The position numbers were made by a program, and so were the translations under genes. DNA of 62,125 bases, taken from an uncultured bacterium. GTDB taxonomy: Bacteria > Bipolaricaulota > Bipolaricaulia > RBG-16-55-9 > DRJF01. The stretch spans positions 1 through 62,125 of the forward strand of contig CAJXGD010000008.1 of assembly GCA_913053845.1 (NCBI GenBank), written 5' to 3'. This document shows positions 9,195-19,719 of the stretch, one piece after another. The notes beneath the pieces were generated by a model, which was not told the DNA's origin, made no database searches, and saw nothing but the letters and a program-made list of their open reading frames with translations. Numbering within the stretch: the stretch's first letter is position 1; each line of letters opens with the position of its first letter.

Positions 9195-9255
9195 TGTAGG
9201 GGCGAATCTTGTATTCGCCCTGGAACCTAGGGCGATCACCAGGATCGCCCCTACA
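9195..9255. repeat. 61-bp palindromic element (MITE-like) between nuoK and nuoL
   Basis: Perfect 11-bp terminal inverted repeats TGTAGGGGCGA / TCGCCCCTACA enclose two smaller hairpins (GGGCGAAT...ATTCGCCC and GGGCGAT...GATCGCCC). The pattern is that of the dispersed GTAGGGGCGA-type intergenic repeats seen in several bacterial phyla. It can fold as RNA inside the nuo transcript and may modulate nuoL-M-N expression. No second copy was seen in this window. Confidence 0.8.
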
Positions 9256-9290
9256 AATAGATTGAACGCGCCTGACTATGGGGTAGACGA

Positions 9291-11210
<1,920 letters not shown>

Positions 11211-11216
11211 TCTGAG

Positions 11217-12677
11217 ATGGGACCGCTCTCGCTGATCCTGATCTTAACTTTGGGCACGAGCGCCCTGCTCTGGCGGCTGCCACCGCGCCGCGCTCGCCAG
11301 ACCGCACTGGGCGCAGCCTGGACGGTACTGGTCATTGTCACCGTGATGGTCTTTCGCTTGGACTGGCAGAGCGCCGGTTATCAGTTTGTCGAGCAGCACC
11401 TGTGGATCCCCAGCCTCAACGTCAGTTATCACCTGGGCGTCGATGGGATCAGCCTGCCTTTGATCTGGGTGACCGCGCTGCTCACCGTGCTGATCTTCCA
11501 TTATCTGGGTCCCAAGGTCGAGCGCCGCGAGCTGGCCCTCTTTTTGATGTTGGAGGCGGCCCTGGTCGCCGTCTTCAGCGCGCTCGATCTCTTTCTCTTT
11601 TACATCGCTTGGGAGTTGGTGCTCATCCCCATGTACTTCATCATTCGACTTTGGGGCGGACCCCGGCGGGACTATGCCGCGACCAAGTTCTTCGTCTACA
11701 CTTTTTCAGCCAGTGTGATCATGCTGGTGGGGATCATGGCCCTCTACTTCGGTGCCGGGTCATTTGACCTGGTGGAGTTGATCCGGACGGCGCCTCAGAC
11801 GACGCGCCTCTTTCAGATTTGGGTCTTCGGCGCGCTTTTCCTGGGTTTCGTGGTGAAGATGCCTCAGGTGCCGCTGCACACTTGGCTGCCCGACGCCCAC
11901 GTCGAGGCCCCCACCGAGGGCTCGGCCCTGCTGGCCGGCGTGTTGATTAAGATGGGTGCCTATGGGCTGCTTCGCGTGGCCCTGCCGCTGCTGCCCCAAG
12001 GGGCGGCGGCCTTTCGCCCCTTGATGATCACCATCGGCATCGTGAGCATTCTCTATGCCGCTTACGTCTGTCTGGCCCAACGGGATTTGAAGCGCTTGGT
12101 GGCCTACTCCAGCATCAGCCACATGGGTGTGGTGCTGCTAGGCCTGGGCATAGGCACCCAAGCCGCTCTGGTCGGGGCGATCTTCACCATGATCGCCCAT
12201 GGGCTGGTCTCACCGCTGCTCTTCATGGTCAGCGGCTCTCTCGGTCATCACGCCGGCACGCGGGAGATGGACAAGCTGGGCGGCCTGGCGACCGTAGCCC
12301 ATCGGACCGGCTTCGTGCTCGTAGCCGGTTCGCTAGCTTCCTTGGGCCTGCCAGGCATGGTGCAGTTCATCGGCGAATTCCTTGTCTTCTGGGGGACCTT
12401 CCAGGTGCTGGGACTCTGGACGCTGCTGCCGCTCCTGACGGTGGTAATCACCGCCGGTTATTATCTATGGGCCGTGCTGAAGACGCTCTTCGGCCCGGTC
12501 TCGCCGATCTCAGGGCTGGCGCACGACCTGCCGGACTGGGAGTATCGGCCGATGCTGGCGCTGCTGCTCTTGATCGTGCTCTTCGGCGTTTGGCCGCAGC
12601 TCTGGTTGGGGGCGATGAACGCTTCCGTGGCGCAGAACATTCTCAGCCCGCTGCAGGCCCTGGGGGTGATCCCATGA
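11217..12677 (+). CDS. nuoM: NADH-quinone oxidoreductase subunit M
   Basis: 486 residues, an antiporter-like pump subunit. FYIAWELVLIPMYFIIRLWGG carries the conserved Glu, and KMPQVPLHTWLPDAHVEAPTEGS and YSSISHMGVVLLGL are typical. It begins 6 bases after nuoL and overlaps nuoN by ATGA. Confidence 0.95.
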   Translation: MGPLSLILILTLGTSALLWRLPPRRARQTALGAAWTVLVIVTVMVFRLDWQSAGYQFVEQHLWIPSLNVSYHLGVDGISLPLIWVTALLTVLIFHYLGPKVERRELALFLMLEAALVAVFSALDLFLFYIAWELVLIPMYFIIRLWGGPRRDYAATKFFVYTFSASVIMLVGIMALYFGAGSFDLVELIRTAPQTTRLFQIWVFGALFLGFVVKMPQVPLHTWLPDAHVEAPTEGSALLAGVLIKMGAYGLLRVALPLLPQGAAAFRPLMITIGIVSILYAAYVCLAQRDLKRLVAYSSISHMGVVLLGLGIGTQAALVGAIFTMIAHGLVSPLLFMVSGSLGHHAGTREMDKLGGLATVAHRTGFVLVAGSLASLGLPGMVQFIGEFLVFWGTFQVLGLWTLLPLLTVVITAGYYLWAVLKTLFGPVSPISGLAHDLPDWEYRPMLALLLLIVLFGVWPQLWLGAMNASVAQNILSPLQALGVIP

Positions 12678-14116
12678 GCTGGAGCAATCTTTTCGCCTTA
12701 GCCCCTGAGCTGATTTTGAGCTTGACCGGACTGGTGGTGCTCTTCGCGCCCCAGCGGGCGGCGCAAGCGTTGGCCCTGACCGCCCTGATCGCCGGGGCGA
12801 TCTCGCTACCCTTCCTGCCTCATGGATCGGCTTTCTTCGCCGGTACGTTGCAAATCAACGACCTGGCACTGGTCTTTCAGGGGCTCTTCCTGGGGATCGG
12901 CCTATTGGTGGCTCTGGGAGCGCACGCCGAACCGTTGGAGCGGGACAAGGAATTTTATGCCCTCTTGCTGCTGGCCACGGTGGGCATGTTGGCCGCCTCG
13001 GCCGCGGTTGAGCTGATCACCCTCTTCGTCAGCTTTGAGCTGGCCAGCCTCTCGACCTATGCCCTCACCGCCTACACCCGGAAGGCCCGCTCGGTGGAGG
13101 CGGCCACCAAATTCTTCATCATCGGCGCGCTCTCCTCGGCCCTCTCGCTCTACGGCATCTCGCTGCTCTATGGTGCGACCGGCACGACCTTCCTCTCCGG
13201 CCTGAGCACCGCGACCGCGGCGCCCGGCATGGCAGGGATATTGAAGGTGGGCATGGTGCTCCTCTTGGCCGGCTTTGGCTTCAAAGTGACCGCGGTGCCC
13301 TTTCATTTCTGGGCCCCGGATACCTATGAGGGAGCGCCTGCGCCGGTGAGTGCCCTGCTGGCCGCCGGCTCAAAAAAGATGGGCTTCATCGTACTGATCA
13401 AGATCTTTTTCATCGGACTGCTGAGCCTGAAATTCTCTTGGGTGCCGATCTGGGGCTGGATCGCCTTGCTGACCATGACTGTGGGAAACTTCAGCGCGCT
13501 GGTTCAGCCCTCGGTGAAGCGCATGTTGGCCTACTCTTCGATCGCTCAGGCCGGTTATATTCTGATTCTCTTCCCGGTGGCCACCGCCTATGGCCTAGCC
13601 GGTGGGGTCTTTCATATCATCACCCATGCGGCGGCCACCGCCGGAGCGTTCTTGATCATCGGGGTAGTCAGCCGGGCCGGCCTGGGCGAAGATTATCCGG
13701 CCTTCAGCGGGCTAGGTAAACGACAGCCCTTCTTGGCGGCAGCCATGGCCATCTTCATGCTCTCGCTGGTGGGCATGCCCCCGCTAGCCGGATTCCAGAG
13801 CAAGTTCGTGCTCTTCTCCTCGGCAGTCCAGGCCGGTCTCAGTGATGGCAACAGTTGGTTGATCGCCTTGGCGGTCGCCGGCGTGGTGAACTCTGCACTC
13901 TCGCTTTATTACTACCTGCGCGTGATCAAGGTCATCTACGCTGAAGAGCCGCGGCGCGAGTTGGTCCCGGCCAACCCTGGCCGCTTGAGTGTGCCGCTCG
14001 GCGTAAAATGGGCTGTGGGTCTAGCGCTGGCCTTCATCTTGGTGGTCGGCCTCGCCCCCGGACCGCTGTTGGGCTATCTGCTGGGGGCAGCCCATGCTAT
14101 CCTGCCGGGCTTATGA
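12674..14116 (+). CDS. nuoN: NADH-quinone oxidoreductase subunit N
   Basis: 480 residues from ATG 12674, which overlaps the nuoM stop; the frame is open further upstream but that is nuoM. FVSFELASLSTYALTAY, FKVTAVPFHFWAPDTYEGAP and YSSIAQAGYILI mark the third pump subunit. It is the last nuo gene: no nuoE, F or G follows. Its end overlaps the converging pyrH gene by 6 bases. Confidence 0.95.
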   Translation: MSWSNLFALAPELILSLTGLVVLFAPQRAAQALALTALIAGAISLPFLPHGSAFFAGTLQINDLALVFQGLFLGIGLLVALGAHAEPLERDKEFYALLLLATVGMLAASAAVELITLFVSFELASLSTYALTAYTRKARSVEAATKFFIIGALSSALSLYGISLLYGATGTTFLSGLSTATAAPGMAGILKVGMVLLLAGFGFKVTAVPFHFWAPDTYEGAPAPVSALLAAGSKKMGFIVLIKIFFIGLLSLKFSWVPIWGWIALLTMTVGNFSALVQPSVKRMLAYSSIAQAGYILILFPVATAYGLAGGVFHIITHAAATAGAFLIIGVVSRAGLGEDYPAFSGLGKRQPFLAAAMAIFMLSLVGMPPLAGFQSKFVLFSSAVQAGLSDGNSWLIALAVAGVVNSALSLYYYLRVIKVIYAEEPRRELVPANPGRLSVPLGVKWAVGLALAFILVVGLAPGPLLGYLLGAAHAILPGL

Positions 14117-14848
14117 TCGGCTGATCAGCGTGCCGACCGGCTCACCGGCCAGCGCGCGCTTCAGATTGTCCTCTGGACCCCAAGCGCTGAAGACCCTCAC
14201 CGATAGCTGGTATTCTCGGCAGATCACCAGGGCAGCCAGGTCCATCACTCCCAGCTCACGCCGGATGACTTCGTCATAACTGATCTGCTCCAGCCGCCGG
14301 GCCTGGGGATCACGTTGGGGATCGGCAGTATAGACTCCATCAACTTGCGTGGCCTTGAGCAGACAGTCGGCCCCTATCTCGACGGCCCGCAGCGCCGCGG
14401 CCGTGTCGGTGGTTACCAGCGGTGAGCCGGTGCCTCCGCTGAAGATGACCAGTTCGCCTCGCTGCAGGGCCTGGCGCGCTAAGTGCGGATCGAGTCCCTC
14501 AACCCAGCTCAAGGGGACAGCCGACTGATGGCGGACCACCAGACCCGCTTGGCGCAGAGACTCCTGCAAGGCCAAGGCATTGATTACCGTGGCCAACATG
14601 CCCATGCGGTCGGCGGTCACCCGCTCCAGATAGGACAACTGTGCCCCCCGGATCAGGTTCCCTCCGCCCAGCACCAGTGCTACTTCTACCCCCTGCTGCT
14701 TGGCCAGGTCGAGCTGGCTTACCAGCCGGCTCAGGGCCGTCTCAGCTATCCCTTGCCCCGAGGCAGCCGCGAGCGCCTGGCCGCTCAGCTTAAGCAACCA
14801 GCGCCGCCGCGCCGCCGGGCCATTCTGATGATGAGACGAGGCGGGCAT
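14111..14848 (-). CDS. pyrH: Uridylate kinase
   Basis: 245 residues from ATG 14848, 22 bases after the tsf stop. A longer frame to 14911 would lie inside tsf. It is an amino-acid-kinase fold protein: LLKLSGQAL, VLGGGNLIRGAQL, ERVTADRMGMLATVINALALQ, FSGGTGSPLVTTDTAAALRA and KATQVDGVYTADP. It phosphorylates UMP to UDP in the cytoplasm. It is third in the usual rpsB-tsf-pyrH order; frr does not follow because nuoN converges on it tail to tail. Confidence 0.93.
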   Translation of the reverse strand: MPASSHHQNGPAARRRWLLKLSGQALAAASGQGIAETALSRLVSQLDLAKQQGVEVALVLGGGNLIRGAQLSYLERVTADRMGMLATVINALALQESLRQAGLVVRHQSAVPLSWVEGLDPHLARQALQRGELVIFSGGTGSPLVTTDTAAALRAVEIGADCLLKATQVDGVYTADPQRDPQARRLEQISYDEVIRRELGVMDLAALVICREYQLSVRVFSAWGPEDNLKRALAGEPVGTLISRS

Positions 14849-14870
14849 CTGGCCGGGTGCTCTAAAGCCG

Positions 14871-15473
14871 CTAACTCCCGACCTCGAAGCGGGCGAAACG
14901 CTTGATGACAATCTTCTCGCTCACCCGTGAGGCCAGCTCAGCCACCAGATCCTCCACGGTCGTTTTGCCGCTGGGGTCTTTGATATAGGCTTGTTGGAGC
15001 AGGCAGACCTGCTCGTAGTACTTCGCCACCCGTCCCTCGACGATCTTGGCGATGATCTGCGGGGGTTTGCCTTCTTTTTCTGCTTGGCTGTGATAGATCT
15101 GGCGCTCCTCTGCCAACACTTCCGCCGAGACATCCTGGGGATGAATGTAGAGCGGCGGGGGTGCGGCGGCGGCCACATGCATGGCCACGTTGCGCAGCAG
15201 AGCGCGAAAATCGTCGCTGTTGGCCACAAAGTCCGTCTCGCAATTAACTTCGAGCAGCACTCCTACCTTGCCGTTGTGGTGTATATAGGCATCCACCCGG
15301 CCCTCGGAGGTCTTACGCACCTTGGCCAGGACCTCTTTGCCCTCCTCACGTAAGAGCCGCTTGGCCTGTTCCAGATCGCCGTTGCTCTGCTGGAGTGCCC
15401 GCTTGCAGTCCATGATGCCCACCCCGGTCTGGGCGCGCAGCTCACGGATGGCTTGCTGGGAAACCTGGCTCAT
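14871..15473 (-). CDS. tsf: Elongation factor Ts
   Basis: 200 residues, the short bacterial form. It has an N-terminal UBA-like domain ([22 protein letters not shown]), the [10 protein letters not shown] nucleotide-exchange motif and the core domain, ending in [14 protein letters not shown]. It recycles EF-Tu from GDP to GTP. ATG overlaps the rpsB stop (ATGA), giving coupled translation. Confidence 0.95.
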   Translation of the reverse strand: MSQVSQQAIRELRAQTGVGIMDCKRALQQSNGDLEQAKRLLREEGKEVLAKVRKTSEGRVDAYIHHNGKVGVLLEVNCETDFVANSDDFRALLRNVAMHVAAAAPPPLYIHPQDVSAEVLAEERQIYHSQAEKEGKPPQIIAKIVEGRVAKYYEQVCLLQQAYIKDPSGKTTVEDLVAELASRVSEKIVIKRFARFEVGS

Positions 15474-16456
15474 TGGGGGGTCTCCTCTTGCAGGGGGACA
15501 AGATCCTCTCCCCCGGCCTCCTCCTCATCGCCAGCGACAAGTAGCGCCACCGGCATCGCGGGCTCGATCTCAGATTCCGGCTGCGCTTCTTCAATTGGCT
15601 CAGCGCTCTGGCCGGTCACCTCTACCGGTTCCAGCTCCTCCGCTTCCGGCGGCGGCTCGAGGGGCGTTTCCACCGCAGCTTCCACAGCTTCACCGGCTTC
15701 GGTCGCTTCGGCTGCTTCGGTCGCTTCAGTTACGGCAGTCGTTTCCTCGCTTGCGGCAGCCGGTCCTTGACTTTGCCCCTCCCGTCCTTCCAGCACGGCA
15801 TCGGCGATACGTGAGCTGATCAGACGAGTGGCCTTGATAGCATCATCGTTGCCGGGAATGGGATAATCAATCGGAGCCGGATCACAATTGGTGTCGATGA
15901 TCGCCACCACCGGGATCTTGAGCAGATTGGCCTCATGGACGGCATTGGCCTCGATCTGGGGGTCGATCACGTAGAGCAAGTCAGGTGTCCGGGTCATATA
16001 GCGGATGCCAGCGAGGTTGCGCTGCAGCTTGCCCAGCTCCCGCTTGAGGTTGACGACCTCCTTGTTGGGCAACTGCTCGAAGGCACCGGAGGCGGCCATC
16101 TCTTCCAGAGCTTTCATCCGCTCGATCCGCTTGGCGATGGTGGGGAAGTTGGTGATCGTCCCCCCCAGCCAGCGACGGTTGACGTAATGCGCCCCGCAGC
16201 GCTTAGCCTCCTGCTCGATAGTCTCCTGCACCTGACGTTTGGTGCCCACAAAGAGAATTTCTTTTCCTTTGGCAGAGCTATCCCTGACGAAACCATAAGC
16301 CTCACTGAAGAGCCGGATGGTCTGCTGCAGGTCAATGATATGAATCCCTTTCCGTTTGGTGAAGATATAGGAGGCCATCTTGGGGTTCCACTTGCGCACC
16401 CGGTGCCCGAAGTGCACCCCGGTCTCCAGCAGCTCTTTGATGGTCAAAAGTTGCAC
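15470..16456 (-). CDS. rpsB: 30S ribosomal protein S2 with long acidic tail
   Basis: 328 residues from GTG 16456. This start is preferred because GGAGG sits 7 bases upstream and the S2 core begins with [26 protein letters not shown]. The S2 core ends near [12 protein letters not shown] at about residue 230. The last 100 or so residues are a low-complexity Glu/Ala/Thr/Pro tail ([18 protein letters not shown]), far longer than most S2 tails. Such acidic extensions occur in some lineages; their role here is unknown. Confidence 0.93.
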   Translation of the reverse strand: MQLLTIKELLETGVHFGHRVRKWNPKMASYIFTKRKGIHIIDLQQTIRLFSEAYGFVRDSSAKGKEILFVGTKRQVQETIEQEAKRCGAHYVNRRWLGGTITNFPTIAKRIERMKALEEMAASGAFEQLPNKEVVNLKRELGKLQRNLAGIRYMTRTPDLLYVIDPQIEANAVHEANLLKIPVVAIIDTNCDPAPIDYPIPGNDDAIKATRLISSRIADAVLEGREGQSQGPAAASEETTAVTEATEAAEATEAGEAVEAAVETPLEPPPEAEELEPVEVTGQSAEPIEEAQPESEIEPAMPVALLVAGDEEEAGGEDLVPLQEETPQ

Positions 16457-16566
16457 ATTGTTTCCTCCTTCCATCGGCTGAGAACCAGACCTACTAGACG
16501 CAAACAACCTCTGATCCTCGCTTGATCACCCTCCTTTAACAGTTGGTTTAGGATATCCGCAGGCTT

Positions 16567-16596
16567 ACTATAACAAGTTCAGCCGGGAGGGTGCAA
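16567..16596 (-). promoter_or_regulatory. Promoter of rpsB-tsf-pyrH
   Basis: Read on the minus strand: TTGCAC (16596-16591), 18-base spacer, TATAGT (16572-16567). This leaves a leader of about 100 bases before the rpsB GTG, the usual place for S2 autoregulation, though I see no recognisable rpsB leader motif. Confidence 0.65.
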
Positions 16597-16639
16597 ACCC
16601 TTCCGCTTTGGCACTCCGACCGGCGGTGATCCGCGTCGC

Positions 16640-16668
16640 TTTACAGTCGAGCTCAGGTCGACTATAAT
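16640..16668 (+). promoter_or_regulatory. dnaB promoter, leaderless type
   Basis: TTTACA (16640-16645), 17-base spacer, TATAAT (16663-16668). The dnaB GTG begins at 16676, where transcription would be expected to start, so the mRNA would have essentially no 5' leader, and no Shine-Dalgarno sequence is seen. Confidence 0.7.
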
Positions 16669-16675
16669 CAAGCAG

Positions 16676-19396
16676 GTGATCGCTTTGGCTCAGGCTCAGT
16701 CCCCCCCACGCTCTCTACCGAAGAACCGTGAGGCCGAACAGGTAGTGCTCGGCTGCGCGCTGCTCGAACCCGAAGGGGTCGTGCCGCAACTGCTCGATCG
16801 ACTGAAGAGCGATCAGTTCTATTGGCAGGCTCACCGGCTGGTCTACCAGGCGCTTTCGGAGCTCTTCGATCGGGGAGAGCCAATTGATTTGGTCACGGTG
16901 GGCAATCGCCTGGAAGAGAAGGGTCAGTTGGATCAGTTGGGGGGCCGGGCTTATCTGAGCGAGCTGTTGGGCCAGGTGACCACCACCACCTCCGCCCCTT
17001 ATTACGCCCAGATCGTGGCCAAAAAGGCCCTGCTGCGCCAGCTGGTCGAGACCGGGATGGAGATCTCGGAACTGGGTTTTCAGGAAGAGCAGGAGCCGGA
17101 GAAGCTGCTCGATCAGGCTGAGGAGAGGGTCTTTCGGCTCTCCCGCCGGCAGGCCAAGCAGAGCTATCACTCGATCGGCGAGGTGCTGCGGGAGCATATC
17201 GGCACGCTGGAGAAGTTACAGGATCCCAAGCATGGCTTGGTCACCGGCCTCTCCACCGGCTTCAAAGAGCTGGACAAGCGCACCACCGGGATGCATCCCT
17301 CCGAATTGATCGTGATCGCCGGCCGGCCGGGGATGGGCAAGTCCGCCTTCGCCGCGGCCATCGCCCGCCATGTGGCCCTGGAAGAAGGGAAAGCGGTGGG
17401 TTTATTCAGCCTGGAGATGAGCAAGGAGCAGTTGGTAGAGCGACTGCTCTGCTCGGAAGCGCGGATCAACCTCTTGCGCTTGCGGGGGGGCCATCTCGGC
17501 GCCGACAGCGATGCCTGGCGGCGGATCATGCAGGCGGCCAACCGCTTGCAGGGTGCCAATATTCTCCTCGACGACACGCCGGCCATCTCCATCATGGAGC
17601 TCAAGGCCAAGTCCCGGCGGATGAAGGCCGAATATGACCTGGACCTCTTGATAGTCGATTATCTCCAGTTGGTCGAGGGGGGAGGGCGGGCCGATGTGCG
17701 TGAGCAGGAGGTAGCTTATATCTCGCGCTCGCTCAAGAGCCTGGCCCGCGAGCTGAATATCCCGGTGATCGCCCTCTCGCAGCTCTCGCGCGCCGTGGAG
17801 CGCCGCGACTCCAAGCGACCCAGATTGTCGGATCTGCGCGAAAGCGGTTGCTTAACCGGCGATACGCTTATTACACGGGCCGATACCGGAGAACAGATTA
17901 CCATCGGCCAGTTGGCCGAGTCGGGAGAGAGACCACCCCTCTGGACGATGGACGAGCAGTTCAAGCTGAGGGTCACCCGCCCCTCGCGAATCTTTCCTAG
18001 CGGGCGGAAGGTCGTCTACCGCTTGCAGACCACTTCGGGGCGCACGATCAAGGCCAGTGCGAATCACCCCTTCTGGACACTCTGCGGCTGGCGGCGTCTC
18101 TCTGAATTGATGGTCGGAGATCGCCTTGCCGTCCCTCGACGGTTCGAGCTTCACCTGCGTGACGATCAGCTTGACTCGGATCGGATCAAGTTGCTCGGTT
18201 ACCTCATTGGGGACGGGTCTTATCTGGCTAAGCGAAGCATCCACTTTACCAATAAAGAACTCCTACTGGTGCAAGAGGCCGCAGAGTGCGCCCGGCAGGC
18301 TTTTGCCCTGGCCCCTAAGATCCGCGAGGAACGCTGCTGCAAGGATGGCCGGACTCGCAGTTGGTACGATCTGCATTTCTACTCGGCGACTCGATTGGCC
18401 CGGGGCCGCCATAATCCGTTATTAAAATTCCTCGAAGAACTGGGTATCTACGATCAACGTTCTCACGAAAAACAGATTCCCCAAGCGATCTTTAAGCTTC
18501 CCCGTCAGAGATTGGCTCTCTTCCTCAACCGGCTCTGGACCACCGACGGTTCTCTGAGCAAGAGTTCCGGGCAATGGCGGCTTTATTACGCCACGACCAG
18601 CTCAGCCCTGGCCCATCAACTCCAACACCTCTTGTTGCGTTTTGGCATACAGAGCCGACTTCAGCACATCCGGAATGACTATCGTGTCCACATCAACGGC
18701 GCTGAACATCAACTCCAATTCTGCCGCGAGATTGGGTTCTCCGGCGCGAAGGCCGAGAAAGTTCGCCTCGCGATGGTCGAGCTGAGCGAAGTCCAACCGA
18801 ATCCAAACTGCGATGCGCTTCCCCGGGAGATCTGGCGCTGGATTGACGAGACCCGTCGGGAGCGAGGGATCCCTTGGCGCCGTTTTGCGCAGCTTCTGGG
18901 CATGTCCTACTGCGGTTCCACGCTCATCAAGCATGGGGTGAGCCGGAAACGTTTGGCCAGAATTAATGGTTTCTTACACGATGATTATTTGGCTAAGCTT
19001 ACCGAGTCTGACCTCCTGTGGGATGAGATCAGATCCATCGAGGAAATCGGCGAACATGACGTCTATGATATGAGTGTCCCGGGTACGCATAACTTCGTGG
19101 CCAACGATATCATCGTGGAGAACTCCGTGGAACAGGAAGCTGACGTGGTGATGTTCATCTTCCGCAAGGACTATTACGACGATCAAAAGCACGAGGGGGA
19201 ACAGGATGATGAAGAAGGTCGGCTGGCCGGCAACGGCCAACGGCAGGAGTCCCAGGTCAGTGAGACGGAGTTGATCATCGGCAAGCAGCGCAACGGGCCA
19301 ACCGGTTCCTTTACGCTGATGTTCCATAAGACCTATGCTAATTTTTATGAGCCGACCCCCTTCGGCGCGCCTCCTCCGGGGAGAACGCCTTTTTAG
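16676..19396 (+). CDS. dnaB: Replicative DNA helicase DnaB with intein
   Basis: 906 codons from GTG 16676; after removal of the intein the helicase is 481 residues, normal for DnaB. The N-terminal domain starts NREAEQVVLGCALLEPE. The RecA-like domain has Walker A AGRPGMGKSAFA (about residues 215-226), DLLIVDYLQLV (Walker B) and SQLSRAVERRDSKRP. The extein is split between DLRESG and SVEQEADVVMF, at the loop following the nucleotide-binding region, the same site used by the cyanobacterial DnaB inteins. DnaB unwinds the fork, and it lies about 16 kb from the putative origin. The region 19397-19572 after it holds no gene that I recognise. Confidence 0.96.
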   Translation: MIALAQAQSPPRSLPKNREAEQVVLGCALLEPEGVVPQLLDRLKSDQFYWQAHRLVYQALSELFDRGEPIDLVTVGNRLEEKGQLDQLGGRAYLSELLGQVTTTTSAPYYAQIVAKKALLRQLVETGMEISELGFQEEQEPEKLLDQAEERVFRLSRRQAKQSYHSIGEVLREHIGTLEKLQDPKHGLVTGLSTGFKELDKRTTGMHPSELIVIAGRPGMGKSAFAAAIARHVALEEGKAVGLFSLEMSKEQLVERLLCSEARINLLRLRGGHLGADSDAWRRIMQAANRLQGANILLDDTPAISIMELKAKSRRMKAEYDLDLLIVDYLQLVEGGGRADVREQEVAYISRSLKSLARELNIPVIALSQLSRAVERRDSKRPRLSDLRESGCLTGDTLITRADTGEQITIGQLAESGERPPLWTMDEQFKLRVTRPSRIFPSGRKVVYRLQTTSGRTIKASANHPFWTLCGWRRLSELMVGDRLAVPRRFELHLRDDQLDSDRIKLLGYLIGDGSYLAKRSIHFTNKELLLVQEAAECARQAFALAPKIREERCCKDGRTRSWYDLHFYSATRLARGRHNPLLKFLEELGIYDQRSHEKQIPQAIFKLPRQRLALFLNRLWTTDGSLSKSSGQWRLYYATTSSALAHQLQHLLLRFGIQSRLQHIRNDYRVHINGAEHQLQFCREIGFSGAKAEKVRLAMVELSEVQPNPNCDALPREIWRWIDETRRERGIPWRRFAQLLGMSYCGSTLIKHGVSRKRLARINGFLHDDYLAKLTESDLLWDEIRSIEEIGEHDVYDMSVPGTHNFVANDIIVENSVEQEADVVMFIFRKDYYDDQKHEGEQDDEEGRLAGNGQRQESQVSETELIIGKQRNGPTGSFTLMFHKTYANFYEPTPFGAPPPGRTPF
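17849..19123 (+). mobile_element. DnaB intein with LAGLIDADG homing endonuclease
   Basis: 425 residues (codons 392-816 of dnaB). N-terminal splice block CLTGDTLITRADTGEQ with catalytic Cys1, block B ASANHPFWT with its His, C-terminal block DVYDMSVPGTHNFVANDIIVEN ending in Asn, followed by Ser+1. Between them lie LLGYLIGDGSYL and FLNRLWTTDGSLS, the two LAGLIDADG (DOD) motifs. All splicing residues are present, so it should be active in splicing. Both endonuclease motifs keep an acidic residue, so homing may still work. Confidence 0.95.
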
Positions 19397-19554
19397 GGCA
19401 CCCCCGCTCCTGCCCTGGAGAGGTTGCTTCTGCAGGTCTTCCACTTTCTCTCCCTCATCTCCGTCCCCAGAAACTCAATAGGAGATCATCTTGACTCCGT
19501 GAAAGACTTGTGTTTGCATGGGAAACAGGGGTGGCCTTCATGCTCATCTTACTA

Positions 19555-19601
19555 TGAGACAACTCTCTGCGCTTGACAAAACCCGCATAAAGTGCTATAC
19601 T
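19555..19601 (+). promoter_or_regulatory. Binding-protein gene promoter with shared upstream block
   Basis: TTGACA (19573-19578), 17 bases, TATACT (19596-19601): near-consensus sigma70. The 13-mer TGAGACAACTCTC (19555-19567) just upstream recurs upstream of the promoter at 25858, with a GCTCATC further upstream in both. The leader is about 110 bases, with a CTGCCT...AGGCAG hairpin (19607-19632), and CTCC-AAA-GGAG around the ribosome site (19702-19712) might mask it. Confidence 0.75.
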
Positions 19602-19719
19602 TTCTCTGCCTGCGATGGCTGAAAAAAGGCAGGAGAGGAGGTGAGGATCAACCCAACCTAAGGTAGCTTGACTGAGGCGAAATTAACCACCTAAAGTAAC
19701 TCTCCAAAGGAGGACGGAT

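Noticed and set aside
12467..12673. Longer NuoN starting inside nuoM
   Set aside because: The extension is the nuoM gene in another frame; ATG 12674 overlaps the nuoM stop as elsewhere in the operon.
19602..19719. Riboswitch in the binding-protein leader
   Set aside because: A small hairpin and an SD-pairing CTCC are visible, but no known aptamer core is recognisable.
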